Assembly: GCF_006385595.1 (NCBI RefSeq)
Contig: NZ_CP041046.1
Coordinates: 3,100,001-3,164,000 of the forward strand
Direction: 5' to 3'
DNA: 64,000 nt
DNA from: Luteibacter pinisoli
GTDB taxonomy: Bacteria; Pseudomonadota; Gammaproteobacteria; Xanthomonadales; Rhodanobacteraceae
Shown here: positions 36,696-47,584 of the stretch, one piece after another
Layout of the letters: every line of letters starts with the position of its first letter
Position numbering within the stretch: position 1 is the first letter of the stretch
Position numbers and translations under genes: made by a program
The notes under the pieces: generated by a model
Seen by the model: only the letters and a program-made list of their open reading frames with translations
Database searches by the model: none
Told to the model about the DNA's origin: nothing

Positions 36696-37994
36696 TTACC
36701 GCGACGCGTCGGCAAGCATGAGGTCCGTGAGAGAGCCCTGTTCGTAGGCCGCGCGCAACGTGTCCGCCGCCGAAGCATGCCGCGCTTTTGAGTACGTCAT
36801 CCTCGCCGCCGCGAGGCGTGTCTCTGCCGCGAGTACATCCGCGAAATTCCGGGTACCCACGGCAAGCCCGGCGCGGGTCACCTCGCAAGCCGTTTCGGCG
36901 GAGGCGACAGCTGCCGCGAGGGCGTCGACGCGCAGGCGGCCGACATCCACGGCGCGAAGGCTGCTACGGGTGCCACGCAGCACGTCGCGTCGCATCGATT
37001 CCAGGGCGCTCTGTGCGACATCGTGTTGATGGATGGCACGGCTCACACGCGATGCGTCGGCTGTTCCGCCGAACAGCGGCACCTTCAGCGTGAGGCGCAC
37101 CGTCAGGGCCCGACGGCCGTTGTGGCGAGGCAGCGCCGCGAGCGGTGCATGGACCGCCCAGGCGGTTGTCCCACCGTAGCTGGCCTGAAAGCCCAGTGTT
37201 GGTAGCCGGCCCGCGCGCGCACCGGCCAAACGATGCTGTGCAGCGGCAACGCGATGCTCCGCCGCTGCGACGCGTGGTGAGCGCGCAACGGGCACCGAAA
37301 CCATGCGCTCGTCGGCAGGGTCGTGGGGTCCCAGCACCTTCAAGGCACCCACATCCTTTCCCGTGAGTTGGATCAGGGCCTCGCGCGAATCCGCCGCGGC
37401 GATCCTCGCGTTCGTCACGTCGACGGCGGCCGCGGCGTAAACGGTGCCTGCCTCGTAGGATTCAGTCACCGCCGCCAGACCCACGTCAACGCGCCGCGCC
37501 GCGAGATCGACCTGATCCTTCATCACGCGAGCCTTCGCTTCCGTCAGCCGCAGTGCGTCCTCGGTGGCCAGGACGGCGAAGTACGCTTCGGCGACCCTTA
37601 GCCTCAGTTTCTGCGTCTCCGCCTCCAGCTGCACCGCTGCGGCGGCCGCCTCCTCGCGTGTTGCCGCGCCATCCCATTGTGCTGGCCTATCGATGATCCT
37701 TTGGTTGAGCGTCAACGCAAGGGAACGTTGGCGATAGAGCCCCGTGGCCCGCCCGTGCACAGGCGAAGGGTAAGGCTGCTTCTGCTGCCATGACATCTGC
37801 AAGGAAAGCTGCGGCGCGAACAATCCCGAGCCTTGCCTCGCACGCTCTAACGCAGCCCTATGATCGGCCCTGGCCTGGGCGACCACGGGATCGCTCGCCA
37901 GCGCGAGGCGGTACACGTCAAGCAGGTCGACGCCGCGCGCCATCGACGGCGTGGCCGTGAGCGCCACCGCGGCTACGAGCAGCCTTGCGTACAT
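36696..37994 (-). CDS. TolC-family outer-membrane efflux protein
   Basis: 432 residues from the ATG at 37994. A signal peptide (to about 21, TPSMARG) is followed by two outer-membrane efflux (OEP) repeats, each opening with a helical stretch such as LLDVYRLALASDPVVAQARADHRAALERARQGSG. The PLFGGTADASR element resembles the TolC/NodT beta-strand entry. The inner-membrane pump and adaptor are absent; the gene stands alone downstream of proA on the same strand with a 106-base gap. It could serve type I secretion or RND efflux. Confidence 0.85.
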   Translation of the reverse strand: MYARLLVAAVALTATPSMARGVDLLDVYRLALASDPVVAQARADHRAALERARQGSGLFAPQLSLQMSWQQKQPYPSPVHGRATGLYRQRSLALTLNQRIIDRPAQWDGAATREEAAAAAVQLEAETQKLRLRVAEAYFAVLATEDALRLTEAKARVMKDQVDLAARRVDVGLAAVTESYEAGTVYAAAAVDVTNARIAAADSREALIQLTGKDVGALKVLGPHDPADERMVSVPVARSPRVAAAEHRVAAAQHRLAGARAGRLPTLGFQASYGGTTAWAVHAPLAALPRHNGRRALTVRLTLKVPLFGGTADASRVSRAIHQHDVAQSALESMRRDVLRGTRSSLRAVDVGRLRVDALAAAVASAETACEVTRAGLAVGTRNFADVLAAETRLAAARMTYSKARHASAADTLRAAYEQGSLTDLMLADASR

Positions 37995-38100
37995 CACTTC
38001 GGTTCATCCGTGCATCCTTCGCAGGCGCCATGGTGACGTCAGCGGACGAGGCCCGGCATCAGGGGATGTCGCCTGGGTGTGTAGGCGAACGCCGAACGCG

Positions 38101-39354
38101 TTACACGGGATGTCGCGTCTGCCCTTCCCCGCGCACGACAAACCGCTCCACGGTCAGCGACTCGGCGCCCATCGGCCCGTAGGCGTGCAGGCGTGTGGTG
38201 GAAATGCCGATTTCCGCGCCCAGGCCCAGCTCGCCGCCATCGCTGAAGCGCGATGAGGCGTTGACCATGACCACGGCCGAACGCAGCGCTTTCACGAAGC
38301 GATCGGCGGCGGCGCTGTCGCAGGTGGCGATGACTTCGGTGTGATCCGAACCGAAGCGGCGGATGTGGGTGATGGCGTCGTCGATATCCGGCACCACGCG
38401 CATGGCGATGACGAGATCGAGGAACTCGGCGGCGTAGTCGTCATCGGTCGCAACGCGGACCTCAGGGGCGAGGATGCGCGTGGCGTCGTCACCGCGCACC
38501 TCCACGCCGCGCGCGTGCAGCGCGGCGACGGCCTTGGGGATGAACGACGCCGCGATGTCGTGGTGGACGAGTAGCGTCTCTAGCGCGTTGCACACGCCGG
38601 GGCGGCTGGTCTTGCCATCGATGAGCAGGTCGAGGGCCAGCGTCTCGTCGGCATCCCTGTCGACGTAGAGGTGGCACACACCCTTGTAGTGCTTGATCAC
38701 GGGCACGCGCGCATGTTCGGCGACAAAGCGAATCAGGCCTTCGCCGCCGCGCGGTATGGCGAGGTCGACAATATCGGTGAGCTGCAGCAGTTCCACCATC
38801 GCATCCCGGCCCGGGTCATCGATGACGGTGACGACGGCCTCGGGCAGTCCCTCCTCGCGCAGGGCCCGGCGCAACGCGGCGGCGATGGCGAGATTGGAAT
38901 GCATGGCGTCGGAACCGCCGCGCAGGATCGCCGCGTTGCCGGCCATCAGGCACAGCGCGGCCGCGTCGGCGGTGACGTTGGGGCGTGCCTCGTAGATCAT
39001 CGCGATCACCCCCAGCGGGATGCGCACGCGCTCGACGGTGATGCCATTCGGGCGAGTTTCGCGGCGGGTGACGAGGCCAACGGGATCCGGCAGTCCGGCG
39101 ACATGGCGCATCGCCTCGGCCACCGCCGTGAGCCGGCCCGCGTCGAGGCGCAGGCGGTCGAGCATCGCGGTGCTGGTGCCGTTCTGCTGCGCGGCGGCCA
39201 TGTCGATCGCGTTGGCCGCCAGCACCAGCGCCGTATCGGCGAGCAACGCATCTGCCATGCGATGAAGCAGGCGCTGCTTCGCGGCGGTATCGAGCGCGGC
39301 GATCGCCGGTGCGGCGTCGCGGCAGGCCAGCGCCTGGTCTCGCAGAAGGGTCAC
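38101..39354 (-). CDS. proA: glutamate-5-semialdehyde dehydrogenase
   Basis: 417 residues with a GTG start overlapping the proB stop (GTGA). Reduces gamma-glutamyl phosphate to glutamate semialdehyde with NADPH, the second step of proline synthesis. Nucleotide-binding and active-site features are RIPLGVIAMIYEARPNVT, LRGGSDAMHSN and SRPGVCNALETLLVH with the catalytic Cys. Last gene of the arginine/proline operon. Confidence 0.97.
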   Translation of the reverse strand: MTLLRDQALACRDAAPAIAALDTAAKQRLLHRMADALLADTALVLAANAIDMAAAQQNGTSTAMLDRLRLDAGRLTAVAEAMRHVAGLPDPVGLVTRRETRPNGITVERVRIPLGVIAMIYEARPNVTADAAALCLMAGNAAILRGGSDAMHSNLAIAAALRRALREEGLPEAVVTVIDDPGRDAMVELLQLTDIVDLAIPRGGEGLIRFVAEHARVPVIKHYKGVCHLYVDRDADETLALDLLIDGKTSRPGVCNALETLLVHHDIAASFIPKAVAALHARGVEVRGDDATRILAPEVRVATDDDYAAEFLDLVIAMRVVPDIDDAITHIRRFGSDHTEVIATCDSAAADRFVKALRSAVVMVNASSRFSDGGELGLGAEIGISTTRLHAYGPMGAESLTVERFVVRGEGQTRHPV

Positions 39355-40487
39355 GGCAACCTCGCGGCGTCGGGGAGGACGACCAGGTCGTCGCGGTGGA
39401 CGATGGTCTCGCCATAGCTGTAGCCCAGCACGGCCTCGATGTCACGGGTGTGGCGCCTGGCGATGCGACGAACGTCCGTCGCCCCGTACTGGGCGATACC
39501 GCGGGCGAACGGCTCACCGCCCGCGAGGATCTCGACGACATCGCCGCGGGCGAAGTCGCCCACGGCGTCGACGACCCCACCGGGGAGCAGGGAGGCGCCG
39601 CGCCCACGCAGGGCGTCCACGGCGCCTGGGTCCACCGTCACGCGCCCTGCCGACGGCGCGTGGCGTAGCCAGTACTTGCGGGCCGCCAGGCGTGAGCGTG
39701 GCGCACGCAGGCGGGTACCGACGAGGGCGCCGTCGGCCAGACGCCCCAGGCAGGCCGCATCGCGGCCATCGAACAGCACCGTCTCGATGCCCGCCGCGGC
39801 CGCCTTGATCGCGGCGTCGAGCTTCGTGCGCATGCCTCCGGTGCCTGCGACGGTGCCGGCCCCGCCCGCGCTGGCGAGGTGTTCGGGCGTGACCTCGGCC
39901 ACCTCCATCACGGGGGCGGCATCGGGATCGGTACGCGGATTGGCGGTGTAAAGGCCGGCGATGTCGGAGGCAATGAAGAGCACGTCCGCATCCACCAGCG
40001 CGGCCACGATCGCCGCGAGGTTGTCGTTGTCGCCGAGCTTCAGCTCGTCGACGGCCACGGTGTCGTTTTCGTTGATGACCGGGATGGCGCCGATCGCCAG
40101 CAGCTCGCGCAGGGTGCTGCGCGCGTTGAGGTAGCGCCGCCGGTTGCGCAGGTCGTCGTGGGTGAGCAGTACCTGGGCCACGGGGGCATCGAAGAAGGTT
40201 TGCCACAGGGCGATAAGACGGGTCTGGCCGAGGGCGGCAAGCGCCTGGCGGCCCGTGAGCCCCGCGCCACGTTCCGGCGTCGCCAGGCCCCGGCCGGCGG
40301 CGACGGCGCCGGAGGACACGATGACCACTTCCCTGCCCGCCCGGCGGCTCGCGGCGACAAATGCCGCGAGCGCATCGGCGTGCCGGCCGGTCAGCGCGCC
40401 GTCCGGGGTCGTCAGCAGGCTGCTGCCGACCTTAAGCACCGCACGGCGCCACGTGGGTAGGGGTTGTTCGGTGAAGCCCGCTGCCAT
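39351..40487 (-). CDS. proB: glutamate 5-kinase
   Basis: 378 residues. Phosphorylates glutamate at the gamma carboxyl, the first and feedback-inhibited step of proline synthesis. The amino-acid kinase domain spans about 1-260 (VLKVGSSLLTTPDG, VSSGAVAAGRG, NENDTVAVDELKLGDND) and a C-terminal PUA domain spans 275-370 (SLLPGGVVDAVGDFARGD). It starts 27 bases after argH. Confidence 0.97.
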   Translation of the reverse strand: MAAGFTEQPLPTWRRAVLKVGSSLLTTPDGALTGRHADALAAFVAASRRAGREVVIVSSGAVAAGRGLATPERGAGLTGRQALAALGQTRLIALWQTFFDAPVAQVLLTHDDLRNRRRYLNARSTLRELLAIGAIPVINENDTVAVDELKLGDNDNLAAIVAALVDADVLFIASDIAGLYTANPRTDPDAAPVMEVAEVTPEHLASAGGAGTVAGTGGMRTKLDAAIKAAAAGIETVLFDGRDAACLGRLADGALVGTRLRAPRSRLAARKYWLRHAPSAGRVTVDPGAVDALRGRGASLLPGGVVDAVGDFARGDVVEILAGGEPFARGIAQYGATDVRRIARRHTRDIEAVLGYSYGETIVHRDDLVVLPDAARLP

Positions 40488-40514
40488 CGCACCTCCCTCG
40501 GCTCGCGTGGAACG

Positions 40515-41807
40515 TCAGGCCATGTTGGCGAGACGCTCGCGCAGCGTATCCAGCATCAGGTCGTGGCCTGCACCGGGTGACGTGCGGGCGGCGAGGCTGG
40601 ATTCGGGCGAACGACCTTCGCCGGCGGACGCCGCGGTTTCGGCCGCGGCCCGGTAGGCGTCGCGGAACGGCACGCCGGCGACCGCCTGCTCGATGGCCAC
40701 GTCCGTGGCATACATCGCCGGCTCGATCGCGGCGCGCATCCTGTCGGCCTTCCACTCGAAGCGGGCCAGCATGTCCGGCAACAGTTCCAGCGCACCAAGG
40801 CCCATGGAGAAGCCATGGAACAGGGAACCCTTGGAGAACTGCAGGTCGCGCTGGTAGCCCGACGGCAGCGACAGCAGCTGTTCGATCTCCGTACGCGCGG
40901 CGGCCACCGAGGCGTAACTGGCACGCAGCAGCTCCACGACGTCCGGGTTGCGTTTGTTCGGCATGATCGACGAGCCGGTGGTGTACTCCGACGGCAGCTT
41001 TACGAAATCGAACTCGGCCGTGGTGAACAGCGACAGGTCCCACGCGAGGCGGCGTGTGTCGAGGAGCGCCGTGCCGACGGCGTCGAGCGCGGCCATCTCG
41101 AACTTGCCGCGCGAGAGCTGGGCGTAGATCGGCGAGACCTGCATGCGCGCAAAGCCAAGCGCCTGCGTGGTGTGCGCACGGTCCAGGCCCACGTTCACGC
41201 CGTAGCCGGCCGCGGTGCCCAGCGGGTTGGCATCGATCAGCACGCGCGCCTGGCGGGCGCGCAGCGTGTTGTCGATGAAGGCTTCGGCAAAGGCGGCGAA
41301 CCACATGCCCGTGGACGAGACGACGGCACGCTGGATGTGCGTATATCCCGGCATCGGCAGCGCATCACCCGCGGCACGCTCGAGGCAGACCTCGGCGATG
41401 CGGCGGCACAGCGCTTCCAGCGTCGCCAGCTTCTCCTTCAGCCACAGGCGCGTCGCCACCAGGATCTGGTCGTTGCGGCTGCGGCCGGTGTGCACGCGGC
41501 GGCCCGCATCGCCCAGGCGCTCGGTGAGGCGGGCTTCGATGGCCGAGTGGCCGTCTTCGAAGCGGTCGTCCAGGACGAAGGCGCCGGCGGAGAAATCCGC
41601 CGCCAGTGCATCGAGCTCGCGCTTCAGCGCATCGCGTTCATCCGCGGAGACCACGCCGATGTTGGCCAGGCCTTCCACGTGCGCCTTGCTGGCGGTGATG
41701 TCATGGAGGAAGAACTCGCGGTCGAGCACCACGTCGTTGCCGGCGAGGAAACGCATGATCTTCGCGTCGACCTGGGTGTCCGATTTCTGCCAGAGCGGCT
41801 GGGTCAT
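40515..41807 (-). CDS. argH: argininosuccinate lyase
   Basis: 430 residues. Cleaves argininosuccinate to arginine and fumarate, the last step of arginine synthesis. The aspartase/fumarase signature is GSSIMPNKRNPDVVELLR (catalytic Ser loop), with HTGRSRNDQI and PGYTHIQRAV upstream. The length is slightly below the usual 450-460. It follows argC by 19 bases. Confidence 0.97.
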   Translation of the reverse strand: MTQPLWQKSDTQVDAKIMRFLAGNDVVLDREFFLHDITASKAHVEGLANIGVVSADERDALKRELDALAADFSAGAFVLDDRFEDGHSAIEARLTERLGDAGRRVHTGRSRNDQILVATRLWLKEKLATLEALCRRIAEVCLERAAGDALPMPGYTHIQRAVVSSTGMWFAAFAEAFIDNTLRARQARVLIDANPLGTAAGYGVNVGLDRAHTTQALGFARMQVSPIYAQLSRGKFEMAALDAVGTALLDTRRLAWDLSLFTTAEFDFVKLPSEYTTGSSIMPNKRNPDVVELLRASYASVAAARTEIEQLLSLPSGYQRDLQFSKGSLFHGFSMGLGALELLPDMLARFEWKADRMRAAIEPAMYATDVAIEQAVAGVPFRDAYRAAAETAASAGEGRSPESSLAARTSPGAGHDLMLDTLRERLANMA

Positions 41808-41826
41808 GATTCAGTGTCCTTGTCGC

Positions 41827-42774
<948 letters not shown>

Positions 42775-42782
42775 GGGCGTAT

Positions 42783-44099
42783 TCAGTCCTGCAAGGTGGG
42801 TTGGCGCGTGGCGCAATGCGCCACGCAACGCTCGATGTCGGCGAAGTTGTCCAGGCCGTACCAGAACACCTTCCAGCGGGCCTGCTTGAAGCAGCCGTCC
42901 GACTCGGCGTAGTAGAAATGGTTGATCGCGTTGCCATGGCGCGAGCGCCAGAACAGCTTCGGGTTCTCGTCGCGCATCACCTGCCACACGGCGCGGCCAA
43001 GGCCTTCGCCCTGCGCTTCGTCGAGGACGGCGAACTTGTCGAGGTACGCGAAACCGTCTTCCATGGTCAGGACCATGGCCGCGCGGTAGTTCTCCGAGAC
43101 GTACAGGCGGTAGACGTCCGTCCGCGCGAAGTAATCGTCGACGAGGCCACGACCGAAGCTCGATTCGATCAGCGTGCGCATGCGCGGCAGGTCCACGCCT
43201 TCCCACGAATCAAACCGCAGCACGCGCTCGCCCCGGCGCAGCAGCGTGCCCGAGCCTTTGTGCGTGAACAGTTCCTTCGCAAGGTCCGCCGGGCGGGTGA
43301 TCGACACCGAGGTGGTCAGCGGCAGGTCGTCGAGCAGGTCCTTGATCTGTTCGATCTTCAGGCGCATGCCCGAATGCAGCCACGGCTGCTGGAGCAGCTG
43401 GTCGTACTCGGTGGAGAGATTGATCGAATCGATGATGTGGCCATCGCCGTCGAGCAGGCCGCCGGTGCCGGTGAGGAACACGATCTTGTACGGCTGCAGC
43501 GTGCGCACGAGTTCGTTGGCGGCGAAATCGGCGTTGATGTTGAGGATCTGCCCGGAGTCGGTTTCGCCCAGGCTGGCGATCACCGGGATGGAACCCGCGC
43601 GCAGGCTGGCCTCGATCGGTGCGAGGTTGATCGCGCGCACCTTGCCGACCAGGCCGAGCTGGTCCGGATCGAGGAAGTCGGCGGTGAACACGCCCGACGG
43701 CACCGAGGTGGCGCGCGTGTCGACTTCCTGCAAGGCCTCGACCAGGCGCAGGTTCTGCGCCTGGAACACGCGGCGAACGATGGCCAGGGCTTCCGGCGAG
43801 GTGACGCGCAGGCCATTGACGGTCTTCTTCTCGATACCGGCGGCGGCAAGCTCTTCATCCAGCTGCGGGCCGGCACCGTGCAGGACGATGGGCGTGAGGC
43901 CCACCTGCTGCAGGAAGGACAGCGACGAGGTGAGGTCGGCCAGTTCGTCGCGCAGCACGGCGCCGCCCACCTTCACCACCGCGAACCGCGCGGCGTCGAG
44001 CTGGGAGAAGCGCTTCAGGTACTGCTGGATCTCGCGCGCGCTGCCCATGGCGGAGAGCAGGCGGACGATGGTCTTGCGGGTGTGCTTGTTAGATTCCAC
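42783..44099 (-). CDS. argB: bifunctional acetylglutamate kinase/N-acetylglutamate synthase
   Basis: 438 residues with a GTG start inside the end of argE (11-base overlap); an ATG 17 codons later is possible. Residues 1-290 are an amino-acid kinase (AVVKVGGAVLRDE, VLHGAGPQLDEELAAAG, LTGTGGLLDGDGHII); residues 300-438 a GNAT domain (YRLYVSENYRAAMVL, QGEGLGRAVWQVM, FWYGLDNF). This is the fused NAGK-NAGS of Xanthomonas and relatives, which performs both first steps of arginine synthesis. It is sensitive to arginine in known homologues. Confidence 0.96.
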   Translation of the reverse strand: MESNKHTRKTIVRLLSAMGSAREIQQYLKRFSQLDAARFAVVKVGGAVLRDELADLTSSLSFLQQVGLTPIVLHGAGPQLDEELAAAGIEKKTVNGLRVTSPEALAIVRRVFQAQNLRLVEALQEVDTRATSVPSGVFTADFLDPDQLGLVGKVRAINLAPIEASLRAGSIPVIASLGETDSGQILNINADFAANELVRTLQPYKIVFLTGTGGLLDGDGHIIDSINLSTEYDQLLQQPWLHSGMRLKIEQIKDLLDDLPLTTSVSITRPADLAKELFTHKGSGTLLRRGERVLRFDSWEGVDLPRMRTLIESSFGRGLVDDYFARTDVYRLYVSENYRAAMVLTMEDGFAYLDKFAVLDEAQGEGLGRAVWQVMRDENPKLFWRSRHGNAINHFYYAESDGCFKQARWKVFWYGLDNFADIERCVAHCATRQPTLQD

Positions 44100-45186
44100 G
44101 TTCGACGATCCGGAGGATGGTCTGGGCGTACTGGCCCAGTTGGTCGAGGGCAACCCATTCGTCGGCGGTGTGGGCCTGCGCGATGTCGCCAGGGCCATAG
44201 ACGAAGGAGATGTAGCCGGCCTTGGAGAACAGCGCCGCTTCGGTCCAGAAATCCACGGCGTTGCCCACCGGGATGTCCAGTTCGTCGGCGAGGTCGCGCG
44301 CGGCGAGGCGGCGTGCCTCGGCCGTGGCGGTGTCGCCGGCCGGCAGCGAATCGCCGCGGAAGGTTTCACCGTATTCCACGGGCGTGGGCTCGACCAGCGT
44401 GCGGAACGTTTCCAGCAGCGCGTCCGCGTCCATCGACGGCAGCGGACGGAAGCCAAAGCGTACATCGCCGGTCGGTGCGATCACGTTGGCCTTGATGCCG
44501 CCCTCGACCTTGCCGATGTTGAAGCGCAGGCCGGTCAGGCCGCCAAAGCGCTCGTGCGACAGCGCCTGCACGTGGTCCAGCGCGGCGGCGCCCCAGCGGA
44601 TCGCCTGGTGCAACGCGCTGTCGGAGGGCTTCTGCTCGCCCGAGGCATGGCCGGCACGGCCCTGGAAGCGCATCTGCACCGAGTGGATGCCGCGATGCGC
44701 CAGCACCGCCTCGCCCCTGGTGGGCTCGGCGACGATGATGGCGTCGTAGGCCGGCTTGTCCTTGAGGAAGCCCTCGATGCAGCGCGCATCGTTGGCTTCT
44801 TCATCGGTGGAGAGCAGCAAGGCCATGTCGCCCTGCGAGGCATTGGCCACGGCGACCAGCGCGGCCGCGGCGCCCTTGATGTCACAGGCGCCCAGGCCGA
44901 TCGCACGGTCTTCCGTCACCCGCAGCTCATGCGGGCTGGCGGTCCAGTGCGGGCTGTCCGGCACGGTATCCAGGTGCACGTTGAACAGCACCTTCGGCGT
45001 GCCGCGCACGGCGTAGAGGTTCACCGCGCCAGCACCGAAATCGGTGACCTGCACGTCGAACCCCGGGAGGTTCGCGCGCAGGTAATCGAAGATGCCGCCG
45101 GTGCTGATCTCGCGCGGGGGATTGCGCGTGTCGAACGACACGAGCGCGCGCAGGTGATCGAGGGTGTCCTTCAGAAGGGTTTCCAT
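44089..45186 (-). CDS. argE: acetylornithine / acetylcitrulline deacetylase
   Basis: 365 residues, M20 family metallohydrolase. VLFNVHLDTVPDS (His, Asp), GLGACDIKGAAA (Asp), LLLSTDEEANDA (catalytic Glu) and VAEPTRGE are the metal and catalytic motifs. Because the neighbouring carbamoyltransferase uses acetylornithine, the physiological substrate here should be N-acetylcitrulline, as in Xanthomonas. It follows argG by 10 bases. Confidence 0.94.
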   Translation of the reverse strand: METLLKDTLDHLRALVSFDTRNPPREISTGGIFDYLRANLPGFDVQVTDFGAGAVNLYAVRGTPKVLFNVHLDTVPDSPHWTASPHELRVTEDRAIGLGACDIKGAAAALVAVANASQGDMALLLSTDEEANDARCIEGFLKDKPAYDAIIVAEPTRGEAVLAHRGIHSVQMRFQGRAGHASGEQKPSDSALHQAIRWGAAALDHVQALSHERFGGLTGLRFNIGKVEGGIKANVIAPTGDVRFGFRPLPSMDADALLETFRTLVEPTPVEYGETFRGDSLPAGDTATAEARRLAARDLADELDIPVGNAVDFWTEAALFSKAGYISFVYGPGDIAQAHTADEWVALDQLGQYAQTILRIVERGI

Positions 45187-45196
45187 GGGGTCTCGA

Positions 45197-46405
45197 TCAC
45201 TTCCCGCCGTTGGCTCGGTCGACTTCGGCCCAGATCGTCGAGCTCATGCCGTAGAGCTTGATGAAGCCCTCGGCTTCGGCGACGCCCCAGTCCGCGGCCT
45301 GTGCGTAGGTCGCCTTCTTCGAGTGCAGCAGGTTCTTCGATTCCACCTTCACCGCGTACACCGTACCGCCGCGGGTTTCGATGATGACCTTGCCGTCCAC
45401 CTTGCGCTGCGTGCTCACCAGGTAGGCTTCCAGGTCGGCCTTGATCGGGTCGTTGAAGAAGCCTTCGTAGGCCACTTCCGTCCACTTGCGGCCGATTTCC
45501 GGCTTGAAGCGGTTCTGCTGCTTCGAGAGCACGGTTTCTTCCAGCGCACGGTGCGCGGTGAGCAGCGCGGTCAGGGCCGGTGCCTCGAACACGATGCGGC
45601 CCTTCAGGCCGATGTTGGTGTCGCCGGTGTACAGGCTGCGGCCGACGCCGTACTTCGCCAGCTCACGATTGAGGAAGGCGAGGATTTCCGGGCCGCTGGC
45701 CGCCTTGCCGTTCAGCGAGGTGGCGGTGCCCTTCTCGAAGCCGAGCTCGATGCGCAGCGGTTCGGACGGCCATTCGGCGCGCGGTGCGCACCAGGCCACG
45801 GCGCCCTCTTCCGGGATCTCCCACGCATCGATCTCGCCGCCGGAGATGGTCACGCCGAGCACGTTCTCGTTGATGGTGTAGTGCTTGGTCTTGGCGCGGA
45901 CTTCGAAGCCCTTGTCTTCGAGGTACTTCTGCTCGTAGGCGCGCACCTGGGTGTGCTCGCGCTGGATCTCGCGGATCGGCGCCACGATGGTGTAGTCGCC
46001 AAGGGCCTTCACGGTCAGGTCGAAACGGACCTGGTCGTTGCCCATGCCGGTGCAGCCATGCGCGAACAGCTTGGTGCCGAGCTCGTCGCAGCGCTCCAGC
46101 GAGGCCTGCACGATGAGGTAGCGGTCCGAGACCAGCAGCGGGTACTGGCCCTGGTAGAACTCGCCGGCCCAGATCAGCGGGGTGACGAAGCTGTCCCAGA
46201 TCGCCTGCGAGGCATCGACGGTGCGGTGCGAGGCCGCGCCGAGTTCATGCGCGCGCTGCTCGATGTACTCACGCTCTTCGGCCGAGACGCCGCCCGTGTC
46301 GACGAACACGGTATGCACGGCGTAGCCGCGCTCCATCAGGTAGGGGACGCAGAAGCTGGTGTCGAGACCACCCGAGAAGGCGAGGACGATATCTTTGCTG
46401 GACAT
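45197..46405 (-). CDS. argG: argininosuccinate synthase
   Basis: 402 residues. ATP-dependent joining of citrulline and aspartate. The P-loop-like VLAFSGGLDTSFCVPYL and HGCTGMGNDQVRFD motifs are diagnostic. The sequence resembles the Bacteroidetes/Xanthomonas branch rather than E. coli ArgG. It lies 41 bases after argF'. Confidence 0.97.
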   Translation of the reverse strand: MSSKDIVLAFSGGLDTSFCVPYLMERGYAVHTVFVDTGGVSAEEREYIEQRAHELGAASHRTVDASQAIWDSFVTPLIWAGEFYQGQYPLLVSDRYLIVQASLERCDELGTKLFAHGCTGMGNDQVRFDLTVKALGDYTIVAPIREIQREHTQVRAYEQKYLEDKGFEVRAKTKHYTINENVLGVTISGGEIDAWEIPEEGAVAWCAPRAEWPSEPLRIELGFEKGTATSLNGKAASGPEILAFLNRELAKYGVGRSLYTGDTNIGLKGRIVFEAPALTALLTAHRALEETVLSKQQNRFKPEIGRKWTEVAYEGFFNDPIKADLEAYLVSTQRKVDGKVIIETRGGTVYAVKVESKNLLHSKKATYAQAADWGVAEAEGFIKLYGMSSTIWAEVDRANGGK

Positions 46406-46446
46406 GCTGGCTCCGGAAATAAGGAAGGTCTGGGAAGTCGTGCGAA

Positions 46447-47454
46447 TCAGGAAGAAGCCATGAGCGAGGCCATCACGGCCTTCTGCACATGCAGGCGGTT
46501 CTCCGCCTCGTCGATGGCGATGCAGGCCGCGGAATCCATCACCGCGTCCGTCGCCTTGATGTTGCGGCGGAGCGGCAGGCAGTGGCTGAAGAGGCCATTG
46601 TCGGTGAGCGCCATCTTGGCCTCGTCGACAATAAAGTGCTTCTTCGCGTCGCGGATAGCCTTTTCTTGCTCCCAGCGACCAAAGTACGGCAGCGCGCCCC
46701 AGCTCTTCGCGTAGATGACGTGCGCGCCGCTGTAGGCGGCTTCGATGTCATGCGACACCTGCAGCGAGCCACCGTTCTCCTTCGCGTTCTGCCGGCCGAA
46801 CTCCATGTAGCGCTCGTCGAGCACGTACTCCGGGGTCGGGCACAGCAGGGTCACGTCCATGCCCATCTTCGTCGCGATAAGCAGCGCCGAGTTGGCCACG
46901 GCGGTGTTCAGCGGCTTCGGGTGGTACGTCCAGGTCAGCACGTACTTCTTGTTCTGCAGGTCACCCAGGTGTTCCTTCAGGGCCAGCGCGTGGGCCAGCT
47001 CCTGGCAGGGGTGGGTGATGGTTTCCATGTTGATGACCGGCACGGTGGCGTATTGGGCAAAGGCCTTCAGCACCTTGTCCTGGCGATCCACCTGCCAGTC
47101 CTGGAACTTCGGGAAGGCGCGCACGCCGATCAGGTCCACGTAGCGGGACAGCACCCGGGCCACTTCGGCAATGTGCTCTTCCGTATCGCCGTCCATCACG
47201 GTGCCGATATCGAACTCGATGGGCCACGCGTCCTTGCCCGGCGACAACACCACCGCATGGCCACCCAGGTGGAACGCGCCCAGCTCGAAGCTGGTGCGGG
47301 TACGCATCGAGGGGTTGAAGAACATCAGCGCGATGGACTTGCCGGCCAGCTGCCTGCCCTGCGGCGAGCGTTTGAATTCGGCGGCCTGCGCCAGCAGGGC
47401 GTCGATCTCGGCGCGGCTGTAATCGGTGGTGTTGAGGAAGTGGCGAACGGTCAT
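46447..47454 (-). CDS. argF': N-acetylornithine carbamoyltransferase
   Basis: 335 residues. Transfers the carbamoyl group to N-acetylornithine instead of ornithine. FFNPSMRTRTSFELG binds carbamoyl phosphate, and VMDGDTEEHIAEVARVL has the Glu that marks the acetylornithine-specific enzymes of Xanthomonas. ETITHPCQELAHALAL and FSHCLPLRRN complete the family pattern. First gene of the eight-gene operon, 60 bases after the attenuator-like terminator. Confidence 0.95.
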   Translation of the reverse strand: MTVRHFLNTTDYSRAEIDALLAQAAEFKRSPQGRQLAGKSIALMFFNPSMRTRTSFELGAFHLGGHAVVLSPGKDAWPIEFDIGTVMDGDTEEHIAEVARVLSRYVDLIGVRAFPKFQDWQVDRQDKVLKAFAQYATVPVINMETITHPCQELAHALALKEHLGDLQNKKYVLTWTYHPKPLNTAVANSALLIATKMGMDVTLLCPTPEYVLDERYMEFGRQNAKENGGSLQVSHDIEAAYSGAHVIYAKSWGALPYFGRWEQEKAIRDAKKHFIVDEAKMALTDNGLFSHCLPLRRNIKATDAVMDSAACIAIDEAENRLHVQKAVMASLMASS

Positions 47455-47514
47455 GGCGGTCCAGAACGGTCGGTGGCCTGTCGGGGCCGTGGGAAGAAAG
47501 GGAAATCCGAAACG

Positions 47515-47584
47515 AAAAAACCCGGCACAGGGCCGGGTTTTTTTAGTCGGTACGTATGAAACGCGCGCGACAGCCTACCCGGCC
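47515..47584 (-). promoter_or_regulatory. candidate transcription attenuator of the arginine/proline operon
   Basis: On the minus strand a terminator hairpin (arms 47533-47544 and 47515-47526, AAAAAACCCGGC and complement, then six T's) lies 60 bases before argF'. Upstream, GGCCGGGT at 47577-47584 is perfectly complementary to ACCCGGCC at 47531-47538 in the terminator's first arm, so it can form a competing antiterminator. GGCCGGGT overlaps the stop of a short ORF with Arg codons. A ribosome stalled at those codons would leave it free (antitermination), while one at the stop codon would mask it (termination). This mechanism is inferred. Confidence 0.6.

Noticed and set aside
43174..45261. A 695-codon plus-strand frame opposite argB and argE
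   Set aside because: No domain and strongly biased composition; the minus-strand arginine genes are unambiguous.
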